Shown here: piece after piece, positions 14,448 to 22,211 of the stretch | Numbering within the stretch: position 1 is the first letter of the stretch | Layout: every line of letters starts with the position of its first letter | Source: Acidobacteriota bacterium | Lineage (GTDB): Bacteria; Acidobacteriota; Thermoanaerobaculia; Thermoanaerobaculales; Thermoanaerobaculaceae | Direction: 5' to 3' | Length of the DNA stretch: 22,444 nucleotides | Assembly (NCBI GenBank): GCA_027458945.1 | Contig: DAIDOU010000046.1 | Coordinates: 1 to 22,444, forward strand | The notes under the pieces: model-generated | Seen by the model: only the letters and a program-made list of their open reading frames with translations | The model's database searches: none | What the model was told of the DNA's origin: nothing | Translations under genes and position numbers: made by a program

Positions 14448-15386
14448 GTGCTGACGAGCATCTTGACCGCGGCGGCCGTGGCCGCCGTTCTCACACCGCA
14501 CCAGGTGGTCTTCGTCGACACCGCGGTGGCCGCGGTCGTGCGCAGCGTGCCGCTGCCGGGCGATGCGCTCGCGGCGTTCGCCGCGCCCGACGGCCGCATC
14601 GTGGTGCCGCTCGGCGGCAGCGCCGGAACGGCGGTCGTCAGCGTTTCGGGTGCGGTGGAGCGCTGGCCGGGGCGGGTGTTTCCGCTCTTCTTCCGTGAGG
14701 CGGACCGGATGTACGTGGTGTTGCCGCACCGGCTCGCGACGCTGTCGTACCCCGAGCGCATCCTGCTGGAGCGCATCCCGCTCGCGGGCGTCGAGGGGGC
14801 GAGGCGCGCCGCCTGCTCCAACGACGGCCGCCTGGTGGCGGTCGTTCCCGATCCGGGGGGGCGCGAGCTCGTGCTCGTGCCCGCGCTCGAGGAGGGGGTG
14901 CCGTTCCGTGTCGAGCTCGGCGGTGAACCGGGTCTCGTCGAGCTCGCGCCCGACGGAATGTACACCATCGTCGCCGTCGACAGCCGCTCGCTCGAGCTGG
15001 TGATCCCGGGGCAGAAGCGCAGCGTGCGCGGGGCGGTCACCTTTGCCGGGACCGTGCGGGCCCTCGCGGCCGGGAAGGATGCCCGCGACGTCCTCGTCGG
15101 GCTCGCCGGGCCGGTCGGCGGCGAAGTGGTCGGTGTGCGGGTCCAGGCCGGCAAGCGGGAGCCGCTGCGGATCGTGTTCCGGGCCGCGCTGGCAGCCGGA
15201 GTGACGGCGGTGGCGAGCGTCGGCGAGGAGATCGCGGCTCTATCGGGTGACGACCTCGTGATGCTTTCCGGCAACGGTCGACACGCGCTCCGGCGCGTGT
15301 CCGTGGCCGGGGCGTGCGGTCTGGCCATGGTGCCGAACGATGTCCGGACGACGGTCCCGCAGTGGAGCGATGCGGCGGCCCCGTGA
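14448..15386 (+). CDS. Secreted protein of unknown function, possibly beta-propeller
   Basis: The 312-residue product begins with a hydrophobic, signal-like segment (MLTSILTAAAVAAVLTP) that lacks the usual basic n-region. The rest has short repeating strands with small turns (for example QVVFVDTAVAAVVRSVPLPG, APDGRIVVPLGGS, SNDGRLVAVVPDPGGRELVL, APDGMYTIVAVDSRSLELVI). This pattern of xxDGRxxxV followed by an alternating strand suggests a YVTN/WD-like beta-propeller. No enzyme motif is seen. GTG 14448 is supported by the leaderless promoter architecture. It is divergent from queG and upstream of the secreted TPR gene, which has its own -10. Function is unknown; family assignment is tentative. 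Confidence 0.65.
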   Translation: MLTSILTAAAVAAVLTPHQVVFVDTAVAAVVRSVPLPGDALAAFAAPDGRIVVPLGGSAGTAVVSVSGAVERWPGRVFPLFFREADRMYVVLPHRLATLSYPERILLERIPLAGVEGARRAACSNDGRLVAVVPDPGGRELVLVPALEEGVPFRVELGGEPGLVELAPDGMYTIVAVDSRSLELVIPGQKRSVRGAVTFAGTVRALAAGKDARDVLVGLAGPVGGEVVGVRVQAGKREPLRIVFRAALAAGVTAVASVGEEIAALSGDDLVMLSGNGRHALRRVSVAGACGLAMVPNDVRTTVPQWSDAAAP

Positions 15387-15418
15387 GGCGGCGCCGGCAG
15401 CCGCCGCGCGGACGCCGT

Positions 15419-15424
15419 TAGAAT
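15419..15424 (+). promoter_or_regulatory. Candidate -10 for the secreted TPR-lolB-ispE operon
   Basis: TAGAAT (15419-15424) lies 19 bp before the GTG at 15444. No -35 is evident 16-18 bp upstream. Together with GGAGGTG at 15434-15440 it marks a new transcription unit after the secreted protein gene. Confidence 0.45.
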
Positions 15425-15443
15425 TAGTGGTTCGGAGGTGTCG

Positions 15444-17369
15444 GTGAGGCGAGGCCTGGTAGTCACTCTCTTGGTTTGTTGCGTGTTGGCGGCGGTCCCG
15501 GCCCGCGCCGCGGAACCCGCGCCCGGCAAGGGCGATCAGATGAGCGCGGAGAGCCTGGCGCTCGTCGCCGAGGCCCAGATGCGACTCGCCGCCGGTGAGC
15601 TCTCTGAAGGCCTCAAGCTTTTCCGCCGCGCCGTCGCGCTCGACCCCGACAGCGGGGCGCTCGCCGAGGAGTTCGGTCTGGCGCTGGCGGACGCGGGGAT
15701 GGGCGACGAGGCGGTCAAGCAGCTCGAGCGCGCACCCGAGCTCACGGCCGGCGGCGAGGCGGCGCTCGGTATGCTCCTGGCTCAGGCGGCGCAGACCCCC
15801 GAGCAGCTGAAGGTCGCGCTGCCGCACCTCGAGCGCGGCGTGAGCGCGGTGCCGCAGGGGGGGCAGGCACGGATGGTGCTGGCCCAGTCGCTGCTCCGTC
15901 TCGGCAACGGCGCCGAGGCGTGGCCGCAGGTGCAGGCGCTGCTCGAGGAGCGCCCGGACGACCCTCGGGTGTGGTTGATGGCGGGCGAGACGCTGCGCCA
16001 GACCGGCAAGTTCGACGAGGCCGCCACCTACCTCAAGCGGGCCGCGGCCGTCCCCGAGCTGCACCAGCACGCCACCCTGGAGCTGGTGGACACGCTCGCC
16101 AGCGCGCGCAAGTTCAAGGAGGCGGCGGACACGCTCGGCGAGCTGCTGAAGAAGGACGGCAGCACGCTCGCGGGGATGGCGCGGTGGGCGACGCTGCTGG
16201 CGCGCGCCGGCGACCGCGCGAAGGCGCGCGAGGTGCTCGACAAGGTGCTCGCGGGCGACCCGAACCAGCGCGACGCGCTGCTCTTGAAGGCGATCCTGGA
16301 CGCTGGCGACGGCCACCTCGACGCGGCCGAGGCGCTCTACCGCAGGGCCCACGCCGCCTACCCTGACGACCCCGACGTCACGATGGGGCTGGCTCGCCTG
16401 CTCGTCGACATGCGCCGCCTCCCCGAGGCCAGGACGTTGCTCAACTCGGTCTGGCAGCAGATCGAGGAGAAGAAGATCGACAACCCCGAGGCCACGGTCG
16501 AGGTGGCCCAGGAGCGGGCCGCTTTGGAGCTGCTCGACCATCGCCCCGACGCCGCTCTGCCGTGGCTGCAGAAGTTCGGGAGCGCTCCGATGGAGCGGCG
16601 CACCCTGGCGCTGTGGGGCGAGTACTACCGCCTGCGGGAGGCCTGGCGCGAGGGTTTGGCGTTCCTGCGCGGCGCCAAGGTCGAGGACAACCCGGCGGCG
16701 GCGCGCCTCGAACGCGCCATGTTCGCCGAGTTCTCCATCGCCGCGGGCGACGACGCGGCGGCGAAGCCGGTCCTGGACAAGCTGCTGGCCGGCGACGAGG
16801 ACGACGTCGTCGCCGGGCTCGGTGTCCTCGACCAGAGGCGGCGCTACGCCGAGGCCGTCGCGCGCGCCCGTGCCGCTCTCGCGCGGCTCGGCGACGTCCC
16901 GGCGGTGCAGTTCGCGTACGCCGCCGCGCTCGAGCGCTCAGGGGCGTGGGACGAGGCGGTGACGCAGTTCAAGAAGCTCCTCGCCAAACAACCCGACAAC
17001 GCGGCGGCGCTCAACTACCTCGGGTTCATGTTCGCAGACAAGGGCGTCCATCTCGACGAGGCGCGCGACATGCTCGTCAAGGCGGTGCAGCTCGATCCCT
17101 CCTCGGGGGCGTTCCAGGATTCGCTGGGATGGGTGTACTACCGGCTCGGGGACCTCGACCGGGCGGAGAAGTACCTGACCGAGGCCGCCCGCCTCGATCC
17201 GTTCGACGCGACCGTGCAGGAGCACGTCGGCGATCTCCTGCGCGCCCGCGGCGACCGCGCCCGGGCCGCGGAGGCGTACCGTCGGGCGCTGGCGAACAAG
17301 CCCGACGAGGAGGGGCAGAAGGAGCGGATCGAGAAGAAGCTCGCCGAGGTCGCGGGTGGGACGCCGTAG
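15444..17369 (+). CDS. Secreted TPR-repeat protein
   Basis: The product has 641 residues. A signal peptide (MRRGLVVTLLVCCVLAAVPA, cleavage after ARA near residue 23) targets it to the periplasm. The rest is a continuous TPR array with the W/LG/Y-A-P pattern (for example ALVAEAQMRLAAGELSEGLK and AEALYRRAHAAYPDDPDV). Residues 520-625 match the common bacterial block NYLGFMFADKG..LDEA, then DSLGWVYYRLGDLDRAEKYL and EHVGDLLRARGD. Proteins with this ending often precede lolB and ispE in proteobacteria, and the same order is seen here. GTG 15444 was preferred over GTG 15438 because GGAGG (15434-15438) would overlap the latter. It likely acts as an envelope assembly or scaffolding factor; the exact role is unknown. 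It overlaps the next gene by 14 bp. Confidence 0.85.
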   Translation: MRRGLVVTLLVCCVLAAVPARAAEPAPGKGDQMSAESLALVAEAQMRLAAGELSEGLKLFRRAVALDPDSGALAEEFGLALADAGMGDEAVKQLERAPELTAGGEAALGMLLAQAAQTPEQLKVALPHLERGVSAVPQGGQARMVLAQSLLRLGNGAEAWPQVQALLEERPDDPRVWLMAGETLRQTGKFDEAATYLKRAAAVPELHQHATLELVDTLASARKFKEAADTLGELLKKDGSTLAGMARWATLLARAGDRAKAREVLDKVLAGDPNQRDALLLKAILDAGDGHLDAAEALYRRAHAAYPDDPDVTMGLARLLVDMRRLPEARTLLNSVWQQIEEKKIDNPEATVEVAQERAALELLDHRPDAALPWLQKFGSAPMERRTLALWGEYYRLREAWREGLAFLRGAKVEDNPAAARLERAMFAEFSIAAGDDAAAKPVLDKLLAGDEDDVVAGLGVLDQRRRYAEAVARARAALARLGDVPAVQFAYAAALERSGAWDEAVTQFKKLLAKQPDNAAALNYLGFMFADKGVHLDEARDMLVKAVQLDPSSGAFQDSLGWVYYRLGDLDRAEKYLTEAARLDPFDATVQEHVGDLLRARGDRARAAEAYRRALANKPDEEGQKERIEKKLAEVAGGTP

Positions 17370-18078
17370 CATCGCGTTGCTGGCGGTCCTGGCGGTGGCG
17401 GCCGGGTGCCGGCACGCGGCGCCCCCGGCGGCGCCGCTCCCGGTCGGGTGGCGGGCGCTGACCGAGGCTCCCCGTCCGTTCTCGGCGCTGTACCGCCTCG
17501 CCTGTTGCGGCCACCGCGGGCTGGTCCTCACCGTGCGCGGCGACAGCGAGCGGCTTTCGCTGGCGGTCGCGGTGCCCCCCGGAGGGACGGCGCTTTCGGC
17601 GTGGATCGGCCCCGACGGCGGCTTCGTTCGCCGTGAGAAGACCGGTTGCCGCGAGCCGCTGGCGCCGGGGGAGCTGCCGCTCGGTGGCGGCGCGTCGCTG
17701 CCGCTCGACCCCGCGCTCGCGGCGCTGCTCCTGGCCGGCCGGCTCCCCGCCGACGCGCGGGAGGAGCCGCTCTCGCCGGGGTGGGTGGAGGCGGCCTCCG
17801 GGGGCTACCTGTGGCGCGCACAGGTGGCCGGCCCCGAGCCGCACTGGACGCGGGTCGTGGTGGTGCGCTCGGGCGGTGGGACGCCGTTGACGGTCGTGCG
17901 GCGCGACGAGGTCGGCGCCGTGCCGCACCGGCTCGAACTGTCGGTAGGATCCACTGCGGCCGAGCTCGACCTGCAGGCGTGGCGTCCGGACGCGCCGCCG
18001 TCGCCGCCCGCGTGGCTGTCGGCGCCGCCGTGCGAGGCCCACCCGTGCCCGTGCGGCTCGCGTGTCCGGCCAAGGTGA
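17356..18078 (+). CDS. LolB-like outer-membrane lipoprotein (tentative)
   Basis: The 240-residue product starts with a lipoprotein signal, MGRRSIALLAVLAVAAGC (lipobox AAGC, Cys18). A beta-rich domain follows (FSALYRLACCGHRGLVLTVR, LSLAVAVPPGGTALSAWI) that resembles the LolB/LolA half-barrel in pattern, though sequence identity to LolB is not obvious. Position supports the assignment: in proteobacteria lolB sits directly beside ispE, often after a TPR gene. LolB receives lipoproteins from LolA and inserts them in the outer membrane. The C-terminal tail is cysteine-rich (PPCEAHPCPCGSR), unusual for LolB and partly dictated by its 34-bp overlap with ispE. GTG 17356 lies in the end of the TPR gene. 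The lipoprotein call is solid, the LolB call moderate. Confidence 0.6.
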   Translation: MGRRSIALLAVLAVAAGCRHAAPPAAPLPVGWRALTEAPRPFSALYRLACCGHRGLVLTVRGDSERLSLAVAVPPGGTALSAWIGPDGGFVRREKTGCREPLAPGELPLGGGASLPLDPALAALLLAGRLPADAREEPLSPGWVEAASGGYLWRAQVAGPEPHWTRVVVVRSGGGTPLTVVRRDEVGAVPHRLELSVGSTAAELDLQAWRPDAPPSPPAWLSAPPCEAHPCPCGSRVRPR

Positions 18079-18929
18079 ACCTGCACCTCGAGGTGCTGGG
18101 CCGGCGCCGCGACGGCTACCACGAGCTGCGCACCGTCTTCGCGCCGGTCGGTGTGTGGGACGAGTTGGTGCTCGACCCGGCCCCGGCCGGGGTGTTCGAG
18201 GTGAGCGTCGAGCCGCCCGGCGCCGCGCCGGAGAGTGCGGACAACCTGGCGCTACGAGCGGCGCGTGCGCTCGCCGGTGCGCTCGGGCTCGACCGCGGCG
18301 TTCGGCTGGCGCTGCGCAAGCGGATCCCGGCCGGCGGCGGCCTCGGCGGCGGCTCCTCGGACGCGGCGGCGGCGCTCGTCGGCGCCGCCCGGCTGTGGCG
18401 GGCCGAGGTGGGTGTGGCGGAGCTGGCCTCGCTCGCGGCCGAGCTCGGCGCGGACGTGCCGTACTTCCTGACCGGCGGCGTCGCGTGGGGCGTCGGCCGC
18501 GGCTCGGAGCTGTCGCCGTTGCCGGACCTGCCGCCGTGGTGGGTGGTGCTGCTCCCGGGGCCGGAGCCGATCTCGACCGCCGAGGTCTACCGGGCGCTCG
18601 ACGCGGGAGCGGTGGACGCGAGCGCGGACTCTGCGATATACCGGTGGGTGACCGGCGGCGGCGAGCTCCCGGTCCGCCGCTGCCGCAACGACCTGCAGGC
18701 GACGGTCGAGGAGCGCTGGCCCGAGGTGCGGGATCGGCTCCGGCGGCTGCAGGAGACGGAGCCGATGCTGGCGATGCTGTCCGGCAGCGGCGCGACGGTG
18801 TTCGGGCTGTACCGCGACGAGAGCGCGGCCCGCATGGCCGGCCGCGCGCTGGCGGCGCTGCGGCCCCTGGCGGCTCCGCTCCTCGGACGAGCGGCGTCGG
18901 CGCTGCGGCCGTCGGACGGAGAGGGGTGA
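18045..18929 (+). CDS. ispE: 4-diphosphocytidyl-2-C-methyl-D-erythritol kinase IspE
   Basis: IspE phosphorylates CDP-ME at the 2-hydroxyl in the MEP pathway to isoprenoids. With the GTG at 18045 the product has 294 residues. Lys10 lies in PAKVNL and Asp137 in GADVPYFL, matching the catalytic pair K10/D141 of E. coli. The GHMP-kinase ATP loop PAGGGLGGGSSDAAA spans 95-109. GRRRDGYHEL and LSGSGATVFGLY are further family signatures. GTG 18051 is an alternative start; 18045 has GAGG 7 nt upstream and gives the usual distance to PAKVNL. It overlaps the lolB-like gene by 34 bp and is followed 3 bp later by spoVG. Confidence 0.96.
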   Translation: MPVRLACPAKVNLHLEVLGRRRDGYHELRTVFAPVGVWDELVLDPAPAGVFEVSVEPPGAAPESADNLALRAARALAGALGLDRGVRLALRKRIPAGGGLGGGSSDAAAALVGAARLWRAEVGVAELASLAAELGADVPYFLTGGVAWGVGRGSELSPLPDLPPWWVVLLPGPEPISTAEVYRALDAGAVDASADSAIYRWVTGGGELPVRRCRNDLQATVEERWPEVRDRLRRLQETEPMLAMLSGSGATVFGLYRDESAARMAGRALAALRPLAAPLLGRAASALRPSDGEG

Positions 18930-18932
18930 CAG

Positions 18933-19295
18933 ATGGAGATCAGCGAGGTCCGCATCAACTTGAACAAGGGCGGCAAGGTGAAGGCGTTCGCCCAGGTCGT
19001 GTTCGACGGGTGCTTCCTGGTCGGCGACATCCGTGTGCTCGAGGGCAAGGAGGAGATGCTGTACGTCGCGATGCCGTCGCGGCGGCTGCGCAACGGCTCG
19101 TTCCGTGACATCGCCCACCCGCTCAACGGCGACATGCGCAAGCGTCTGGACGAGGCGATCCTGGCCGAGTACGCACGGATGATCGGCGAGCGCGGGCCGA
19201 ACGGGGACGGCTCGGGCGGCAGCCGCGCGCAGCAGATCTCGGGGCGCCTGCTCGGGGAGAGGTTCTGGACCGACGAGGAGAGCGAGGAGGAGTAG
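18933..19295 (+). CDS. spoVG: SpoVG family RNA-binding regulator
   Basis: The 120-residue product matches SpoVG: MEISEVRINLNKGGKVKAFA, then GCFLVGDIRVLEGKEE, YVAMPSRRL and RDIAHPLNGDMR. SpoVG is a small nucleic-acid-binding post-transcriptional regulator, named from Bacillus sporulation but also found in non-sporulating bacteria. The ATG at 18933 follows ispE by 3 bp, with GGAGAGGGG just upstream inside ispE. A 25-residue Gly/Ser-rich and acidic tail (from about residue 87, ending ESEEE) extends past the usual domain. The ispE-spoVG neighbourhood recalls the Bacillus ispE-purR-yabJ-spoVG order. Confidence 0.95.
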   Translation: MEISEVRINLNKGGKVKAFAQVVFDGCFLVGDIRVLEGKEEMLYVAMPSRRLRNGSFRDIAHPLNGDMRKRLDEAILAEYARMIGERGPNGDGSGGSRAQQISGRLLGERFWTDEESEEE

Positions 19296-19312
19296 GCGTG
19301 CGCCGTCCGCGC

Positions 19313-19341
19313 TGGACAGGCGCCGATCGCCCGGATAGACT
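19313..19341 (+). promoter_or_regulatory. Promoter of tRNA-Gln (and probably prs)
   Basis: TGGACA (19313-19318) and TAGACT (19336-19341) are separated by 17 bp. The predicted start near 19348 lies 5 bp before the mature tRNA end. prs begins only 20 bp after the tRNA, with no separate promoter visible, so a tRNA-mRNA cotranscript is likely. Confidence 0.65.
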
Positions 19342-19352
19342 TCTGGCCCGAC

Positions 19353-19428
19353 TGGGGCGTCGGCAAATGGATAAGCCACGGGACTTTGGATCCCGCATGT
19401 GCAGGTTCGAGTCCTGCCGCCCCAGCCA
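19353..19428 (+). tRNA. tRNA-Gln (anticodon TTG)
   Basis: A 76-nt cloverleaf: acceptor stem TGGGGCG/CGCCCCA, anticodon stem CGGGA (19379-19383)/TCCCG (19391-19395) around the loop CTTTGGA with anticodon TTG at 19386-19388. The T-arm is GCAGG-TTCGAGT-CCTGC. The discriminator G and CCA (19426-19428) are encoded. It reads CAA and CAG. It sits between spoVG and prs; tRNA-Gln beside prs is frequent in proteobacteria. Confidence 0.97.
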
Positions 19429-19448
19429 GATCGCCGTGTGAGGAACGC

Positions 19449-20396
<948 letters not shown>

Positions 20397-20572
20397 GAGC
20401 CTGTCGCGCATCGCGACGGGAGCGAGGGTCGCGATGGCGCCCGCCGGCAAGGCGGACAAGCGAAATGCCCGCAGACGTAGCTGCAGCCTACGTCGAGGAC
20501 ATTTCGCGCCGGCCAACGCAGCCAGCGGGAGGCCAGCGCGAGCCGCAGCCGGAGTCTATGCGCGACAGGCTC
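20397..20572. mobile_element. 176-bp MITE-like palindromic element
   Basis: The ends are perfect 15-bp inverted repeats, GAGCCTGTCGCGCAT (20397-20411) and its complement (20558-20572). The interior is also palindromic: GCGAAATG/CATTTCGC (20460-20467 with 20500-20507) and GACGTAG/CTACGTC (20474-20480 with 20488-20494) around a 7-bp centre. The remaining arm sequences are imperfectly complementary, so nearly the whole element could fold into one hairpin. It begins at the base after the prs stop codon. No transposase fits in it and no clear target duplication is visible. It fills most of the 304-bp prs-rplY gap; the rest (20573-20700) holds a candidate rplY promoter. Confidence 0.65.
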
Positions 20573-20648
20573 CTGGCGCTCGACGGCGAGCCGCGAGGCC
20601 GGAACCGGACCGGCGAACCGCCCGCTTGTCGACTGTTGCCTTCCGTTG

Positions 20649-20657
20649 TGGTAGAGT
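20649..20657 (+). promoter_or_regulatory. Extended -10 promoter for rplY
   Basis: TGg-TAGAGT (20649-20657) lies 43 bp before the rplY ATG. The only -35-like hexamer, TTGTCG (20626-20631), is 20 bp away. Same TGGTA form as the ffh and rpsP promoters. Confidence 0.5.
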
Positions 20658-20700
20658 TCATCCCCCTTGTGGCCTGGCCGCGAGGTCGGAGGATGGCGTC

Positions 20701-21378
20701 ATGGAAGAGCTCGTGATCGAGGTGGAGCGCCGCAGCTCCACTGGCAAGGGTGCGAACCGGAAGCTCCGGCGGGAAGGTCTGATCCCGGCGGTCGTCTACG
20801 GCGGCAAGGACAAGGAAGCGGTGCCGGTGGTGCTCGACCGCCACACCGTGACCGAGTTGCTGCGCCAGGAGAAGGGCCGCAACACGGTCTTCCTGCTCAA
20901 GATGAAGGGCACCAAGCAGGAGCGCCACGCGATGGTGCGGGATGCCCAGATCGACCCGCTGACACAGCAGTACCGGCACCTCGATTTCATCCGCGTGATC
21001 AAGGGGCAGCGGCTGAAGGTCGAGATACCGGTGGTCCTCGAGGGCGAGGCGGCGGGCGTCAAGGTCGGCGGCTTCCTCGACTGGGTGGGTCGCACGCTGC
21101 ACGTCGAGTGCGCCGCCGAGGCGATCCCGGAGTCGTTCCGCGTCGACGTCTCGCACCTCGAACTCGGCCAGCACATCGCGGCCTCCGAGTTGGCGTTGCC
21201 CGAGGGCGTCAAGCTGCTCGACGACGCGCGCAAGATGATCGCCACGGTCAAGACCCACGCCAAGGAAGTCGAGGAGGCGAAGCCGACGGAAGTGGCCGCG
21301 GCCGGCGAGGAAGCGGCCGAGCCCGAGGTCATCAAGCGCGGCAAGGCCGTCGAGGAGGGGGACGAGGAGGCCGAGTAG
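20701..21378 (+). CDS. rplY: 50S ribosomal protein L25/general stress protein Ctc
   Basis: The 225-residue product is the long (CTC/TL5) form of L25, which binds 5S rRNA. The N-terminal L25 domain (1-95) has GKGANRKLRREGLIPAVVYG, then RHAMVRDAQIDPLT and YRHLDFIRV. The C-terminal TL5 beta-domain (about 98-190) includes GFLDWVGRTLHVECAAEAIP. A charged Glu/Ala-rich tail ends VEEGDEEAE. The frame is open upstream through the palindromic element, but the ATG at 20701 has GGAGGA (20688-20693) at 7 nt and matches the family start. prs-rplY-pth is a conserved order. Confidence 0.96.
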   Translation: MEELVIEVERRSSTGKGANRKLRREGLIPAVVYGGKDKEAVPVVLDRHTVTELLRQEKGRNTVFLLKMKGTKQERHAMVRDAQIDPLTQQYRHLDFIRVIKGQRLKVEIPVVLEGEAAGVKVGGFLDWVGRTLHVECAAEAIPESFRVDVSHLELGQHIAASELALPEGVKLLDDARKMIATVKTHAKEVEEAKPTEVAAAGEEAAEPEVIKRGKAVEEGDEEAE

Positions 21379-21396
21379 TCCGGGCACCTCACGGCG

Positions 21397-21972
21397 ATGG
21401 GCATCGGTGCGGTCGTCGGGCTCGGCAACCCGGGCGCGGAGTACGCCGGCGGCCGCCACAACATCGGCTTTCGCGTCGTCGACGAACTGGCTCGCCGCTG
21501 GCGTCTCGACGTCTGGCGCAACCGCCACCGCTCGCTGGTGGCCCGTCGCGCCGGCGGGCGGCCGGCGTTCCTGGTCAAGCCGCAGACCTACATGAACCTC
21601 TCGGGCGAGGCGTTCGCACTGTTCTGCGAGCGCGAGGAGCTCATCCCCGCCGAGTGCCTGGTGGTCGTCGACGACGTCGACCTCGCCCTGGGACTGATCC
21701 GCCTGCGCCCCCGCGGCGGGCCCGGCACCCACAACGGACTGCGCTCGATCGTCGAGGCGGCGGGCGAGGAGTTTCCCCGCCTGCGTCTCGGCATTCGCGG
21801 GGAGCGGGCGTGGGACGACCTGGCCGAGTACGTGCTCGCGCCGTTCGAGCCCGGCGAGCTGCCGGTCGTGGACGCGATGGTCGAGCGCGCCGCCGACTGC
21901 GTCGAGGCGGCGTTGCGCCTCGGAATCGGGCGCGCCGCGACGCAGTTCAACCAGGCGACGGCTCCTGAATAA
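21397..21972 (+). CDS. pth: Peptidyl-tRNA hydrolase
   Basis: Pth frees tRNA from peptidyl-tRNAs dropped by the ribosome. The 191-residue product has all the E. coli active-site residues at nearly the same numbers: N11 (GLGNPG), H21 (RHNIGF), N67 (TYMNLSG), D93 (VDDVDLALG) and N113 (GTHNGLRS). The ATG at 21397 follows rplY by 18 bp with no strong Shine-Dalgarno, so coupling to rplY is likely. It ends 239 bp before rpsF; that gap holds a hairpin repeat and the rpsF promoter. Confidence 0.97.
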   Translation: MGIGAVVGLGNPGAEYAGGRHNIGFRVVDELARRWRLDVWRNRHRSLVARRAGGRPAFLVKPQTYMNLSGEAFALFCEREELIPAECLVVVDDVDLALGLIRLRPRGGPGTHNGLRSIVEAAGEEFPRLRLGIRGERAWDDLAEYVLAPFEPGELPVVDAMVERAADCVEAALRLGIGRAATQFNQATAPE

Positions 21973-21993
21973 CCGTTCCCCTACTGCACGGCG

Positions 21994-22087
21994 ACGGGAT
22001 AGAAGACAAGGGAAGCGGCAAGAGGGAAACCCCGAGACACGACCGAGGCAGGTCTTGTCTTCCCTTTCCCCTCTTCCCTTTTCCCGT
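21994..22087. repeat. Purine/pyrimidine-rich inverted repeat (element C)
   Basis: Outer ACGGGA (21994-21999)/TCCCGT (22082-22087) and inner GAAGACAAG (22002-22010)/CTTGTCTTC (22054-22062) give alternative pairings. The left half is purine-rich and the right half pyrimidine-rich (CTTCCC runs). It shares AGGCAGGTC and TCTTCCCTTT with element A at 1896-1985. It lies between pth and the rpsF promoter and may terminate the pth transcript. Confidence 0.5.
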
Positions 22088-22110
22088 AACTCTTCACTCG
22101 CCTCGCGAGC

Positions 22111-22138
22111 TTGCTTTTCCCACCAGTTCGGCTAGAAT
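22111..22138 (+). promoter_or_regulatory. Promoter of the rpsF operon
   Basis: TTGCTT (22111-22116) and TAGAAT (22133-22138) are separated by 16 bp. The predicted leader of about 65 nt runs to the rpsF start and contains the hairpin-capable GGCATGGCG and CGATGCGGGGGCCGAAGGCC segments. Confidence 0.65.
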
Positions 22139-22211
22139 CCCTGTTCCGCCAGGCATGGCGGGTTCCTTGCTCCCGCCTCGATGCGGGGGCCGAAGGCCGA
22201 AAGGAGAGTCC

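Noticed and set aside
20434..20700. N-terminal extension of L25 through the palindromic element
   Set aside because: The extension has no L25 similarity, while the ATG at 20701 has a good Shine-Dalgarno and matches the family start.
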